Shown here: in pieces, positions 7,775 to 14,872 of the stretch | Layout of the letters: each line of letters starts with the position of its first letter | How positions within the stretch are numbered: position 1 is the first letter of the stretch | Assembly (NCBI GenBank): GCA_900770705.1 | Contig: CAAGLF010000093.1 | Coordinates: forward strand, 1 to 47,815 | Direction of reading: 5' to 3' | Length of the DNA stretch: 47,815 bases | Source of the DNA: Bacteroidaceae bacterium | Lineage (GTDB): Bacteria > Bacteroidota > Bacteroidia > Bacteroidales > Bacteroidaceae | Position numbers and translations under genes: made by a program | The notes under the pieces: model-generated | What the model saw: the letters and a program-made list of their open reading frames with translations, nothing else | Told to the model about the DNA's origin: nothing | Databases searched by the model: none

Positions 7775-8092
7775 TTACTTGGCGGGAGCACCCGGAGCGG
7801 CGGGGGCCGGCTGAACGGGAACGGCGGGCGTCTTCATTTTCGTCACGATTTCCGTGCTGTCCTTCTGCTCGGATTTCGGTACGAAGGTTGTTGCCACGCT
7901 CAGAAGCACGAGCAACGCCGCCAGCGTCCATGTAGCTTTTTCTACAACGTCGGTCGTCTTGCGCACACCCATCAAAGCATTGCCTCCGGCGTAGCCTGCT
8001 GCGAGGCCGCCACCTTTAGATTCCTGTATCAATACGATAAATGTCAGCAACACGGCTACAATAATTGCCAATACTACTAAAATGGTAAACAT
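7775..8092 (-). CDS. secG: Preprotein translocase subunit SecG
   Basis: SecG is the small inner-membrane subunit that assists protein export through SecYEG. The 105-residue protein has two membrane segments (about 2-22 and 53-71) joined by the family loop QESKGGGLAAGYAGG (about 28-42), and a C-terminal tail rich in Pro and Ala (VPVQPAPAAPGAPAK), common in Bacteroidota SecG. The ATG is at 8092. It is the last gene of the cluster activator-lptE-TPR-secG. Confidence 0.93.
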   Translation of the reverse strand: MFTILVVLAIIVAVLLTFIVLIQESKGGGLAAGYAGGNALMGVRKTTDVVEKATWTLAALLVLLSVATTFVPKSEQKDSTEIVTKMKTPAVPVQPAPAAPGAPAK

Positions 8093-8106
8093 TGTGTGGT
8101 TTTGAT

Positions 8107-8913
8107 TTATTTTTTGTTGTTGTTTATTACAATGAGTTTCCGCAAAAATCGGATTTGGTCTGCAAAGTAACTACTTTTTTTTGGATAATTCAAATTTAGC
8201 TTGGTAATAATTTCGATTGCCTTCTCATAACGTCCCTGTTTCACGTATATCTTGGCCAAAGTCTCGGTGAAGCAGCCCACTTCTTCCTCCGAAGCAGTTT
8301 CGGCGGGCTCTGGCTCGGGCAGATACTCCGGCGCTTCCTGCAAGACTATGCGCGCGGGCTTGTTCTCGATGAAGTTGTCGATGAGATTCTGGTTGCGCAA
8401 CTGCTCTTCGGTGGGCTGCTCCTCGGGATTCAGGTCGTCCATTTCCAGCAGGAAGGCCGCATAGTCGGTCGCGGCGTCGTGGATGGAGAGCGGACGCCTG
8501 GGGGAGGACACTGTCTCGACGTGGGGCAAATTCAGGAATTCGTCTATCAGCGCTTCCGTGCGGTCGTTGGCCGAAGCGGTATGGCCAGAGCGGCCGGTAT
8601 CTCCGTGCCGGTGGGCATAGCGGCGGCGGTTGCTGTCGGTTCCAGCCTCCTGCCCGTTCGGCTGGGGCTGCACTGCAGCCAGCTCATAGTGTCCGGCTTC
8701 CACCAGATTGAACAATGCGCGCCGGTCGGGCAGATAGACGGCAGCCCTGCGCAGTTCCTCGCCAAAGTCCGGGTCGTGAAGCAGAAAGAGATTCTGCAAG
8801 AACAGCAAACGGGCGGCCTGATAGAACGGATAGCGCGCCACGAGTTGCCGCAACCCGTAGAGCGTATCCTTGTCAAGGCTTTCAGGATGTCGTATAAGAT
8901 TTGCTGTTTCCAC
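8107..8913 (-). CDS. TPR-like conserved protein of the lptE-secG cluster
   Basis: This 268-residue protein is conserved in Bacteroidales between lptE and secG. The N-terminus (LVARYPFYQAARLLFLQNLF) and the C-terminus (TETLAKIYVKQGRYEKAIEIITKLNLNYPKKSSYFADQI) look like tetratricopeptide helices; the middle is charged, low in conservation and contains LDEFLN- and FIENKPARI-type segments. No signal peptide is seen, so it is probably cytoplasmic. The start is a GTG at 8913, 21 bp after the lptE stop; no ATG is available upstream in frame. A scaffolding role near the envelope machinery is suggested only by position. Confidence 0.8.
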   Translation of the reverse strand: METANLIRHPESLDKDTLYGLRQLVARYPFYQAARLLFLQNLFLLHDPDFGEELRRAAVYLPDRRALFNLVEAGHYELAAVQPQPNGQEAGTDSNRRRYAHRHGDTGRSGHTASANDRTEALIDEFLNLPHVETVSSPRRPLSIHDAATDYAAFLLEMDDLNPEEQPTEEQLRNQNLIDNFIENKPARIVLQEAPEYLPEPEPAETASEEEVGCFTETLAKIYVKQGRYEKAIEIITKLNLNYPKKSSYFADQIRFLRKLIVINNNKK

Positions 8914-8934
8914 TGTCTGCGATTGTCTTTTTCC

Positions 8935-9519
8935 CTACCAGTCGGCAACGGTGGCATTGAATATCTGATCTGTCAGATCTTTCACCATTTCCGTCACAAG
9001 TTCCTCCTGCACGGAAGAGAGCTGGCGGTTGGAATCATATTGTGTGGTGGCCGAAAATTGCTTTTCCCACCGCTGACTGGTCTTTTTGTTCTCGAAACGG
9101 ATATTTACCGTCATCTTCAGCTGCACTTGTGCGGAGTAACCGTCGGCAGATACGGACTTGTTGTATTGGTCGTAGCCGGTAATTTCTCCGGCGATATGCA
9201 GGTCGCCTCCGCGCTTCACGATTTTCAGCCTCGTCTGATTGGCAAACATATCCTGGAGTTTGTTGTTGAACATCGCTTCCATAGGAGCCCAACCGTAGGG
9301 GGCGCGGTTGGCGATGTTGTCGAGCTGAATGGTTTTCGTGAGATCGTAGTTGATGGACGTTCCGGTGAAGGAGTAACTCGGGACACACGCGAGCGGCACT
9401 ATCAGCAAAGCGGCCGGCAGCGCCCACACCGCCACCCGCTGCAGCCACGCCCCGAAGCGGAAACGCGACCCCGCTTTCCACAACGCCTTCCGCCCTGAAA
9501 GCATTTTAGTCCAGTCCAT
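8935..9519 (-). CDS. LptE-like LPS-assembly lipoprotein
   Basis: This 194-residue lipoprotein belongs to the Bacteroidota LptE family, thought to plug the LptD barrel that puts lipopolysaccharide into the outer leaflet. The N-terminus has a basic stretch, a hydrophobic segment and a lipobox ending VPLAC (Cys45). After it comes the typical YSFTGTSI, then a LptE/RlpB-like alpha-beta fold containing QLDNIANRAP, GEITGYDQYN and EKQFSATTQY. The pre-cysteine part is longer than usual. The start (ATG 9519) overlaps the end of the sigma-54 activator gene by 14 bp, so both are in one transcript. Confidence 0.85.
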   Translation of the reverse strand: MDWTKMLSGRKALWKAGSRFRFGAWLQRVAVWALPAALLIVPLACVPSYSFTGTSINYDLTKTIQLDNIANRAPYGWAPMEAMFNNKLQDMFANQTRLKIVKRGGDLHIAGEITGYDQYNKSVSADGYSAQVQLKMTVNIRFENKKTSQRWEKQFSATTQYDSNRQLSSVQEELVTEMVKDLTDQIFNATVADW

Positions 9520-10789
9520 AGTCCTTTATCTTTCGGTACAACGTACGCTCGGAGATATTCAACTTCAGCGCAGCAGCTTTCCTGCGCCCGTTGCATTCGG
9601 CTAAAGTCTTGCGTATCAACTCCTTCTCCATTTCTTCTATGGTCTGCGCCTCATCAAGCGGACTGTCGGCATTTTTTTCCGCGGCAGAAGTTTTTTTTTC
9701 GGCCGTGGAAAATGAAATTTCCTCCGAGTTTTTTCCAAGTACCTCGGCAGTAATTTCTTCGGCATCGTCGAAATACGAAGAATGGCGCACGGAAAGCGGC
9801 ACTTCGGGCTCGTCCTCCTTGCCCTCCGAGCGCTGTGGCGGCGGGGGCGGCAGGGCCTTGCCGTGTACGATACGCTTCAATTCGTCGACATCGCGTCGCA
9901 GTTCTATCAATATCTGATAGATGATTTCCCGTTCCTGCTCAAAGTTGTGCTGCTGCGCCGGCAGGTGCGCCTCCGAGGGCACCACATAGGTGTTCTGCGC
10001 AGGCGAGGGCAACGCACCTTGCAGCATAGCGGGCGTGACATTGCGCTCCTCGGCCGTCACGGAGAGGTTCTCGGCCAGATTGCGGAGCTGACGCACATTG
10101 CCGGGCCAGGCATACGCCAGGAGCAGGCGCTCGGCTTCCGGCGTGAGCCGCACGGGCGGCATAGCGTACTTCTCCTTCATATCGAGGGCGAACTTACGGA
10201 ACAGAAGTACGATGTCGTCGCCCCTCTCGCGCAAAGGCGGCACCTTTATCGTGACAGAGTTCAGACGATAGTACAGATCCTCGCGAAAACGGCCTTTAGC
10301 AATAGCCGCTTCCAGGTTGACGTTCGTTGCGGCAACGATTCTGACATTCGTACGCTCCACCTGACTGGCACCGACACGGATGTATTCGCCCGTTTCGAGC
10401 ACACGCAGCAACCGCGCCTGGGTGGAAAGCGGCAGCTCGCCCACCTCGTCAAGAAAGAGTGTGCCTCCGTCGGCCGCAGCGAAGTATCCCTTGCGATCTT
10501 CGACGGCTCCAGTGAACGAACCCCGGACGTGGCCAAACAACTCGCTGTCAATAGTCCCCTCGGGAATGGCACCGCAGTTCACGGCAAAGTACTTCTTCTG
10601 CCGGCGGCGGCTGTTGTCGTGAATAATGCGGGGAAAGACTTCCTTACCCACGCCGTTCTCACCCACCACAAGGGCAGAAAGATCCACGGGGGCTATCTTG
10701 AGCGCCGTATCTATGGCACGGTTGAGCGCCTCGCAGTTGCCCACGATGCCATAGCGTTGCTTGATTTGCTGAAGTTCGTTCTCTTTCAA
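9506..10789 (-). CDS. Sigma-54-dependent AAA+ activator lacking a sensor domain
   Basis: Proteins of this type hydrolyse ATP to open sigma-54 RNA polymerase complexes. The 427-residue protein starts directly with the AAA+ domain: Walker A GENGVGKE (43-50), the sigma-54 contact loop as GSFTGA (90-95; usual form GAFTGA), Walker B LFLDEVGE (111-118), and the arginine-finger region RFREDLYYRL. A long low-complexity linker (about 260-385) follows, then a Fis-type helix-turn-helix (RRKAAALKLNISERTLYRKI) at the C-terminus. No receiver, GAF or PAS domain is present, so activity is probably set by partner proteins or expression. The only start that fits is TTG at 10789; an in-frame TAA lies just upstream. 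It heads the lptE-TPR-secG cluster. Confidence 0.92.
   Translation of the reverse strand: MKENELQQIKQRYGIVGNCEALNRAIDTALKIAPVDLSALVVGENGVGKEVFPRIIHDNSRRRQKKYFAVNCGAIPEGTIDSELFGHVRGSFTGAVEDRKGYFAAADGGTLFLDEVGELPLSTQARLLRVLETGEYIRVGASQVERTNVRIVAATNVNLEAAIAKGRFREDLYYRLNSVTIKVPPLRERGDDIVLLFRKFALDMKEKYAMPPVRLTPEAERLLLAYAWPGNVRQLRNLAENLSVTAEERNVTPAMLQGALPSPAQNTYVVPSEAHLPAQQHNFEQEREIIYQILIELRRDVDELKRIVHGKALPPPPPQRSEGKEDEPEVPLSVRHSSYFDDAEEITAEVLGKNSEEISFSTAEKKTSAAEKNADSPLDEAQTIEEMEKELIRKTLAECNGRRKAAALKLNISERTLYRKIKDYGLD
9679..9760 (+). repeat. 21-bp repeat units inside the activator linker
   Basis: Within the linker-coding part of the sigma-54 activator gene the plus strand shows units in succession: CCGCGGCAG + AAGTTTTTTTTT (9679-9699), CGGCCGTGG + AAAATGAAATTT (9700-9720), CCTCCGAG + TTTTTTCCAAGT (9721-9740) and ACCTCGGCAG + TAATTTCTTC (9741-9760). 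The layout matches the intergenic repeats. Two units are exactly 21 bp (7 codons), so the frame is kept. They encode residues about 344-371, a Glu/Lys/Ser/Thr/Ala-rich stretch. Confidence 0.45.
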
Positions 10790-10857
10790 AATGGCTATGC
10801 GTTATAGTTCTTTCCCGCCCTGCACAACGCCGGCGGCAGCCGACCGGAACGGGAGAA

Positions 10858-10885
10858 GAGCAGACACCCGTCAGGCTGTCTGCTC
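10858..10885 (-). terminator. Possible recA terminator overlapping its stop codon
   Basis: GAGCAGACA at 10858-10866 pairs with TGTCTGCTC at 10877-10885, a 9-bp stem that includes the end of recA. The T-run that follows on the minus strand is weak (TTCTCCC), so termination may be partial and the activator gene 81 bp downstream may receive read-through. Confidence 0.4.
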
Positions 10886-11902
10886 CTTTATTTTTTCCAT
10901 AATCTGCGCTTCGATTTCCTCTGCCAGTTCCGGGTTGTCGGCCAGCACCTTCTTCACGGCATCACGGCCCTGTCCGATCTTCGTTTCGCCATAGCTGAAC
11001 CACGAACCGCTCTTCTTGACAATGCCGAACTCGACACCCAGATCGACAATCTCGCCGATTTTGGAAATACCCTCGCCGAAAGTGATTTCAAACTCACACT
11101 TGCGGAACGGAGGAGCCACCTTGTTCTTCACAACCTTCACCCTGACCTGGTTGCCGATGGGCTGGTCACCGTCCTTGATAGTCGTGACACGACGGATGTC
11201 AAGGCGTACCGAAGCGTAGAACTTCAGTGCATTTCCGCCGGTAGTGGTCTCCGGATTGCCGAACATCACTCCTATTTTCTCGCGCAACTGGTTGATGAAG
11301 ATACAGGTAGTATTGGTCTTGCTGATAGTCGACGTAAGTTTACGCAGTGCCTGGCTCATCAGGCGCGCCTGCAGGCCCACCTTGTTGTCGCCCATATCGC
11401 CTTCGATTTCCGCCTTGGGCGTCAGAGCGGCCACGGAGTCGATGACAATGATGTCGATGGCCGAGGAACGGATGAGTTGGTCGGCAATCTCCAGGGCCTG
11501 TTCGCCGTTGTCGGGCTGCGAGATGAGCAGTTCGTCGACATTAGCGCCCAACTTCTGGGCATAGAAGCGGTCGAAGGCGTGCTCTGCGTCGATGAAGGCG
11601 GCAATACCTCCCAGCTTCTGCGCTTCAGCTATGGCGTGAATGGCCAGCGTGGTCTTACCCGAACTTTCGGGACCGTATATCTCGATAATTCTGCCGCGGG
11701 GATAGCCGCCCACACCAAGGGCAGCGTTCAAGCCCACGCTGCCGGTGGAGATCACGTCTACGTTATCTATTTTCTCGTCGCCAAGTTTCATAATCGAACC
11801 TTTGCCAAAGTCCTTCTCGATCTTGGCCATAGCGGCCTGCAAGGCCTTAAGTTTCATATCGACAGCTGCGCCGCCCTGTATTTCTTCGTCTTTTTTTGCC
11901 AT
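10871..11902 (-). CDS. recA: Recombinase RecA
   Basis: RecA coats single-stranded DNA, carries out strand exchange in homologous recombination, and triggers LexA self-cleavage where LexA is present. The 343-residue protein starts with MAKKDEEIQG at ATG 11902; a longer open frame upstream has no RecA sequence. It shows Walker A GPESSGKTT (77-85), the FIDAEHAFD block, Walker B-type IIVIDSVAAL, loop L1 EGDMGDN, loop L2 with NQLREKIGVMFGNPETTTGGNALKFY, and a charged C-terminus. No SOS-box-like sequence was recognised upstream. The gene lies between the carboxynorspermidine dehydrogenase-like gene and the sigma-54 activator cluster, all on the minus strand. Confidence 0.98.
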   Translation of the reverse strand: MAKKDEEIQGGAAVDMKLKALQAAMAKIEKDFGKGSIMKLGDEKIDNVDVISTGSVGLNAALGVGGYPRGRIIEIYGPESSGKTTLAIHAIAEAQKLGGIAAFIDAEHAFDRFYAQKLGANVDELLISQPDNGEQALEIADQLIRSSAIDIIVIDSVAALTPKAEIEGDMGDNKVGLQARLMSQALRKLTSTISKTNTTCIFINQLREKIGVMFGNPETTTGGNALKFYASVRLDIRRVTTIKDGDQPIGNQVRVKVVKNKVAPPFRKCEFEITFGEGISKIGEIVDLGVEFGIVKKSGSWFSYGETKIGQGRDAVKKVLADNPELAEEIEAQIMEKIKEQTA

Positions 11903-11949
11903 AATCTGTCTGTGTGTGTAACTTTTTGTGGGGATGAGGGCAGATTGCC

Positions 11950-11976
11950 TCCGCGGGAAGCCACATTTCCGCGGAG
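11950..11976. repeat. Hairpin in the recA leader region
   Basis: TCCGCGG and CCGCGGA flank a 12-base loop about 50 bp upstream of the recA start. The right flank GCGGAGATAATTC resembles the CTCGGAGATAATT version of the dispersed repeat unit. Confidence 0.4.
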
Positions 11977-12081
11977 ATAATTCTATTTCTGTAGGGGGAG
12001 CAGGCCCCGTAGCGCCACCGCTCGTCTGCGTACGGCCGATACCGTCACGCTTCACTGCCGGAGGTGTCGGAACGGTTGCCC

Positions 12082-13278
12082 TTAGTCAAGTTCCAGATCG
12101 CAGTCGTGGATTTCGTGCCAAGGCAGTCCCTGCTTGTTCAGCTCGTCCATGAAGGGATCGGGGTCGAACTCCTCGACGTTCCATACGCCCGGACGCTTCC
12201 ACAGGCCCAACATAAACATACGCGCGCCAATGCAAGCCGGCACTCCGGTGGTGTAGGAAACGCCCTGCATACCGGTCTCTTCGTAGGCGGCGCGGTGGGA
12301 GCAGTTGTTATATATATAATAGGTATGCTCCTGGCCGTTCTTCTTACCGCGGATGCGGCAGCCGATACTCGTCTGGCCTTCGTAGTTCTCTCCCAGATCC
12401 TGCGGGTTGGGCAGTACGGCCTTCAGGAATTGCAAAGGTACGATTTTCTGTCCCTGATAGTCGATGGGGACAATCGAAGCCATACCGATGTTCTGAATGA
12501 CGCGGAGGTGGGTCAGATACTCCTGGCCGAAGGTCATCCAGAAGCGGGCACGCTTGATGGTAGGATAGTTCTTGACGAGGCTTTCTATCTCTTCGTGGTG
12601 CAGCAGGTAGCTCTCACGCGGCCCCACCTCGGGGTAAGTGAGCGGCTGGTGTATCTCCAGCGGTTCCGTCTCCACCCAACGTCCGTCTTCCCAGTAGAGA
12701 CCTTTCTGCGTAATCTCGCGGATATTGATTTCGGGGTTGAAATTAGTGGCAAACGCCTTGTGGTGATCGCCGGCGTTGCAGTCCACGATGTCCAGGTAGT
12801 TGATTTCATCGAAATGGTGCTTGGCGGCGTAGGCAGTGAAGATACTTGTCACGCCGGGGTCGAAGCCGCAACCGAGGATGGCGGTCAGCCCCGCCTTTTC
12901 AAAGCGGTCTTTGTAGGCCCACTGCCAGGAATACTCAAAGTGCGCCTCGTCAATCGGTTCGTAGTTGGCCGTATCCAGATACGAACAGCCACATTTGAGG
13001 CACGCCTCCATAATAGTGAGGTCCTGGTAGGGCAGCGCAAGATTCATCACCAAGTCAGGACGGAAATCCTCAAACAGACGACAGAGCTCGTCCACATTGT
13101 CCGCATCCACCTGCGCGGTACGGATGGCGGGATTACCGATAGCCTTGACGATGGCGTCGCATTTCGACTTTGTGCGGCTGGCAATCATAATTTCCTCAAA
13201 CACATCCGCATTTTGCGCCACCTTATGTGCGGCAACGGTGGCCACACCGCCCGCTCCGATGATTAAAACTTTTCCCAT
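12082..13278 (-). CDS. Saccharopine dehydrogenase family; probable carboxynorspermidine dehydrogenase
   Basis: The 398-residue protein has the NAD(P)-binding motif IIGAGGVATVAAHK (5-18) and the saccharopine-dehydrogenase-like fold, with LALPYQDLTIMEACLKCG, GFDPGVTSIFTAYAAKH and a C-terminal dimer-type region. Bacteroidales carry this form for the carboxy(nor)spermidine route, in which aspartate semialdehyde is condensed with putrescine or diaminopropane and the product is later decarboxylated to a polyamine. The decarboxylase gene is not in the window, so the exact product is inferred. The ATG at 13278 is chosen over a TTG-type extension of 19 codons because the dinucleotide-binding motif starts there and a good promoter lies just upstream. 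Confidence 0.85.
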   Translation of the reverse strand: MGKVLIIGAGGVATVAAHKVAQNADVFEEIMIASRTKSKCDAIVKAIGNPAIRTAQVDADNVDELCRLFEDFRPDLVMNLALPYQDLTIMEACLKCGCSYLDTANYEPIDEAHFEYSWQWAYKDRFEKAGLTAILGCGFDPGVTSIFTAYAAKHHFDEINYLDIVDCNAGDHHKAFATNFNPEINIREITQKGLYWEDGRWVETEPLEIHQPLTYPEVGPRESYLLHHEEIESLVKNYPTIKRARFWMTFGQEYLTHLRVIQNIGMASIVPIDYQGQKIVPLQFLKAVLPNPQDLGENYEGQTSIGCRIRGKKNGQEHTYYIYNNCSHRAAYEETGMQGVSYTTGVPACIGARMFMLGLWKRPGVWNVEEFDPDPFMDELNKQGLPWHEIHDCDLELD

Positions 13279-13305
13279 AATAGCAATAAATTTTATTTTG
13301 TGGGA

Positions 13306-13336
13306 CAAAATTAGTGCAAGGCAAGAGAAAAACAAA
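13306..13336 (-). promoter_or_regulatory. Housekeeping promoter of the dehydrogenase gene
   Basis: On the minus strand TTTG (complement of 13333-13336) is followed after 19 bp by TAATTTTG (complement of 13306-13313), an exact fit to the Bacteroidota TTTG-N19-TAnnTTTG pattern. It lies 28 bp before the ATG, so the leader is short. Confidence 0.65.
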
Positions 13337-13492
13337 ATAAAACTCGCTTTAATTTTGGATTTCCGAGCCGCAGCCTCATTTGGACAAAGCCAAATGTCAC
13401 TTTATCACAGTACAAATAATTTCTACACCACAGCCCCGACACAGCGCGTCCTCTACATTTTAACATTTCGGCTTTATGTGAGATTTTTTCTA

Positions 13493-13542
13493 TATATTTG
13501 CATCAGCAAGAAGGGGAGGCACACCAAAGCCTCTCCTTTTTA
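13493..13542 (+). ncRNA. Promoter directly followed by a terminator hairpin: possible tiny transcript
   Basis: TATATTTG (13493-13500) fits the -7 box. Starting about 11 bases later, AAGGGGAGGC (13511-13520) pairs with GCCTCTCCTT (13529-13538) with one mismatch, followed by TTTT. A transcript from this box would end after about 35 nt. There is no gene just upstream on the plus strand that needs a terminator. It may be a small RNA, an attenuator or a remnant; this is a guess from layout. Confidence 0.3.
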
Positions 13543-13598
13543 CTTATATCTCAGACCGATATGAGCGGACACTACCGGTATATAAGGTAACAACTACC

Positions 13599-13631
13599 GC
13601 CTCGGAAAATTTTTCTTTCGCCCTGAAAGGC
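13599..13631 (+). repeat. Dispersed 21-bp repeat, single unit
   Basis: One unit, CGCCTCGG + AAAATTTTTCTTT, is followed by the start of another (CGCCCTGAAAGG). It has the same GC-block/T-tract layout as the other copies. Confidence 0.4.
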
Positions 13632-13921
13632 TAAACAACTTCGGACATTACAGAAAAAACAGCCGACTTCGTGCGCAGAAAATGCACAAAAGAAAACGCT
13701 TTGCGTATAAGAAAGTTAAATATGTTAACGCGAAAATACCGTTTCATACGCTCTTTCAGCCACTTTTCCCGTCATTTTTCTCCACGCTCACCGCAAAAGA
13801 GACTTCAGGGAACGACATAACTGCTTTTCCGAAGCACAAAAAATCGGAAAGAAAGACCACTCCGGGGCCGTTTGCGGCCATTTTCCTAATTCAAACGTGA
13901 AGCGATTAAGAAAAAAATACG

Positions 13922-13929
13922 TAACTTTG
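13922..13929 (+). promoter_or_regulatory. Likely -7 box of the DUF4384/caspase operon
   Basis: TAACTTTG fits TAnnTTTG and lies 31 bp before the ATG of the DUF4384 gene. No TTTG is seen at the -33 position, so the promoter is weak or needs an activator. Confidence 0.45.
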
Positions 13930-13960
13930 CACTCGCATATATACTTATATAATCTATCGT

Positions 13961-14863
13961 ATGATTAAACAAACTTTCTGCACCTTCCTCTTGCTCCTTA
14001 CAGCCACTTCCGCGGTCAGCGCGCAGCAACAGGGCGAAGTGGCAGTCAGCGCCGAAGACGCTTACCAGGTATCCGAGACGGAGACCTTGGCACAAGCCAA
14101 GATCAAGGCCGTAGAACGCGCCAAAATCAAGGCATTGGAGCAGAAATTCGGTACCATCGTGTCCGGTTCCAATATACTTCGCCAAAGTTCTACCACCACC
14201 AACGGTAGCGAGACGACACGAACAGAATTCCGCAGCCTCAGCCAAAGCGACGTCAAAGGCCTTTGGATTGCCAATACCCGCGAACCGAAAGTCAGCCTCA
14301 GCCTCAAGCACGGCGACCTCTTTGTCGAAGTCAGCGTCGAGGGACTTGCACGCGAATTGAAAAGCGCAGGTATTGACTTGAAAGCCAGCGTGCTCCGCCA
14401 GGCCGACGACGAGCGCTCCGCCAGCACCCGCTTCCGCAACGGAGACAACGTCTACCTCAGTTTCAAGAGTCCGATGGACGGCTACCTCGCCGTCTTTCTC
14501 TACGGCGAGGACGACGAGGTATACACGGCCCTACCCTATGCCAAGAATCCCGGCCAGCCATACCGCGTCAAAGGCGGAGAAAACTACATCTTCTTCTCCC
14601 GTGCACACTCCCCCGAGAACTTGCGCCCCTACTTCCCCCAGCGCGGATACATCCTGCAAGCTACGGAGAAGGACGAAATCAACCGCTTGCGCATTGTGTT
14701 CTCCCCCAACTTCTTCTCACTCAGCAACGCCTCGAAAGAGACGGGAGGCATCTTCGTGACAGACTACCGCGACTTCGACCAGTGGCTCATCAGCTGCCGC
14801 CGCTCGGATGAAAAAATGCAAGTCATCGACTACGACATCACTATCACCGCAGACAAAAAATAA
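13961..14863 (+). CDS. Secreted DUF4384 domain protein
   Basis: This 300-residue exported protein has a clear signal peptide (hydrophobic 7-19, cleavage likely after VSAQ). Residues 25-75 (AEDAYQVSETETLAQAKIKAVERAKIKALEQKFG) form an alpha-helical, SIMPL/LPP20-like region often seen in envelope proteins with repeated AEDAK-type sequence. Residues about 130-250 match DUF4384 (NGDNVYLSFKSPMDGYLAVFLYGEDDEVYTALPY...GENYIFF), a domain that in many bacteria is found with secreted proteases or kinases. It precedes the caspase-like gene by 9 bp in the same transcript, which suggests a joint periplasmic or surface role. Its biochemical function is unknown. Confidence 0.8.
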   Translation: MIKQTFCTFLLLLTATSAVSAQQQGEVAVSAEDAYQVSETETLAQAKIKAVERAKIKALEQKFGTIVSGSNILRQSSTTTNGSETTRTEFRSLSQSDVKGLWIANTREPKVSLSLKHGDLFVEVSVEGLARELKSAGIDLKASVLRQADDERSASTRFRNGDNVYLSFKSPMDGYLAVFLYGEDDEVYTALPYAKNPGQPYRVKGGENYIFFSRAHSPENLRPYFPQRGYILQATEKDEINRLRIVFSPNFFSLSNASKETGGIFVTDYRDFDQWLISCRRSDEKMQVIDYDITITADKK

Positions 14864-14872
14864 AGACACGAT

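Larger units (their letters stand above)
13279..13960. other. Divergent intergenic region, 682 bp
   Basis: This gap separates the dehydrogenase (minus) from the DUF4384/caspase genes (plus). It holds the dehydrogenase promoter (13306-13336), a promoter-like TATATTTG followed at once by a terminator-like hairpin (13493-13542), one dispersed-repeat unit (13599-13631), and TAACTTTG at 13922-13929 before the caspase operon. Short open frames in it show no protein-like features. Confidence 0.55.

Noticed and set aside
13682..13900. Small gene in the gap before the DUF4384 gene
   Set aside because: The 72-residue translation is basic and low in complexity, has no start signal, and the region is AT-rich intergenic DNA.
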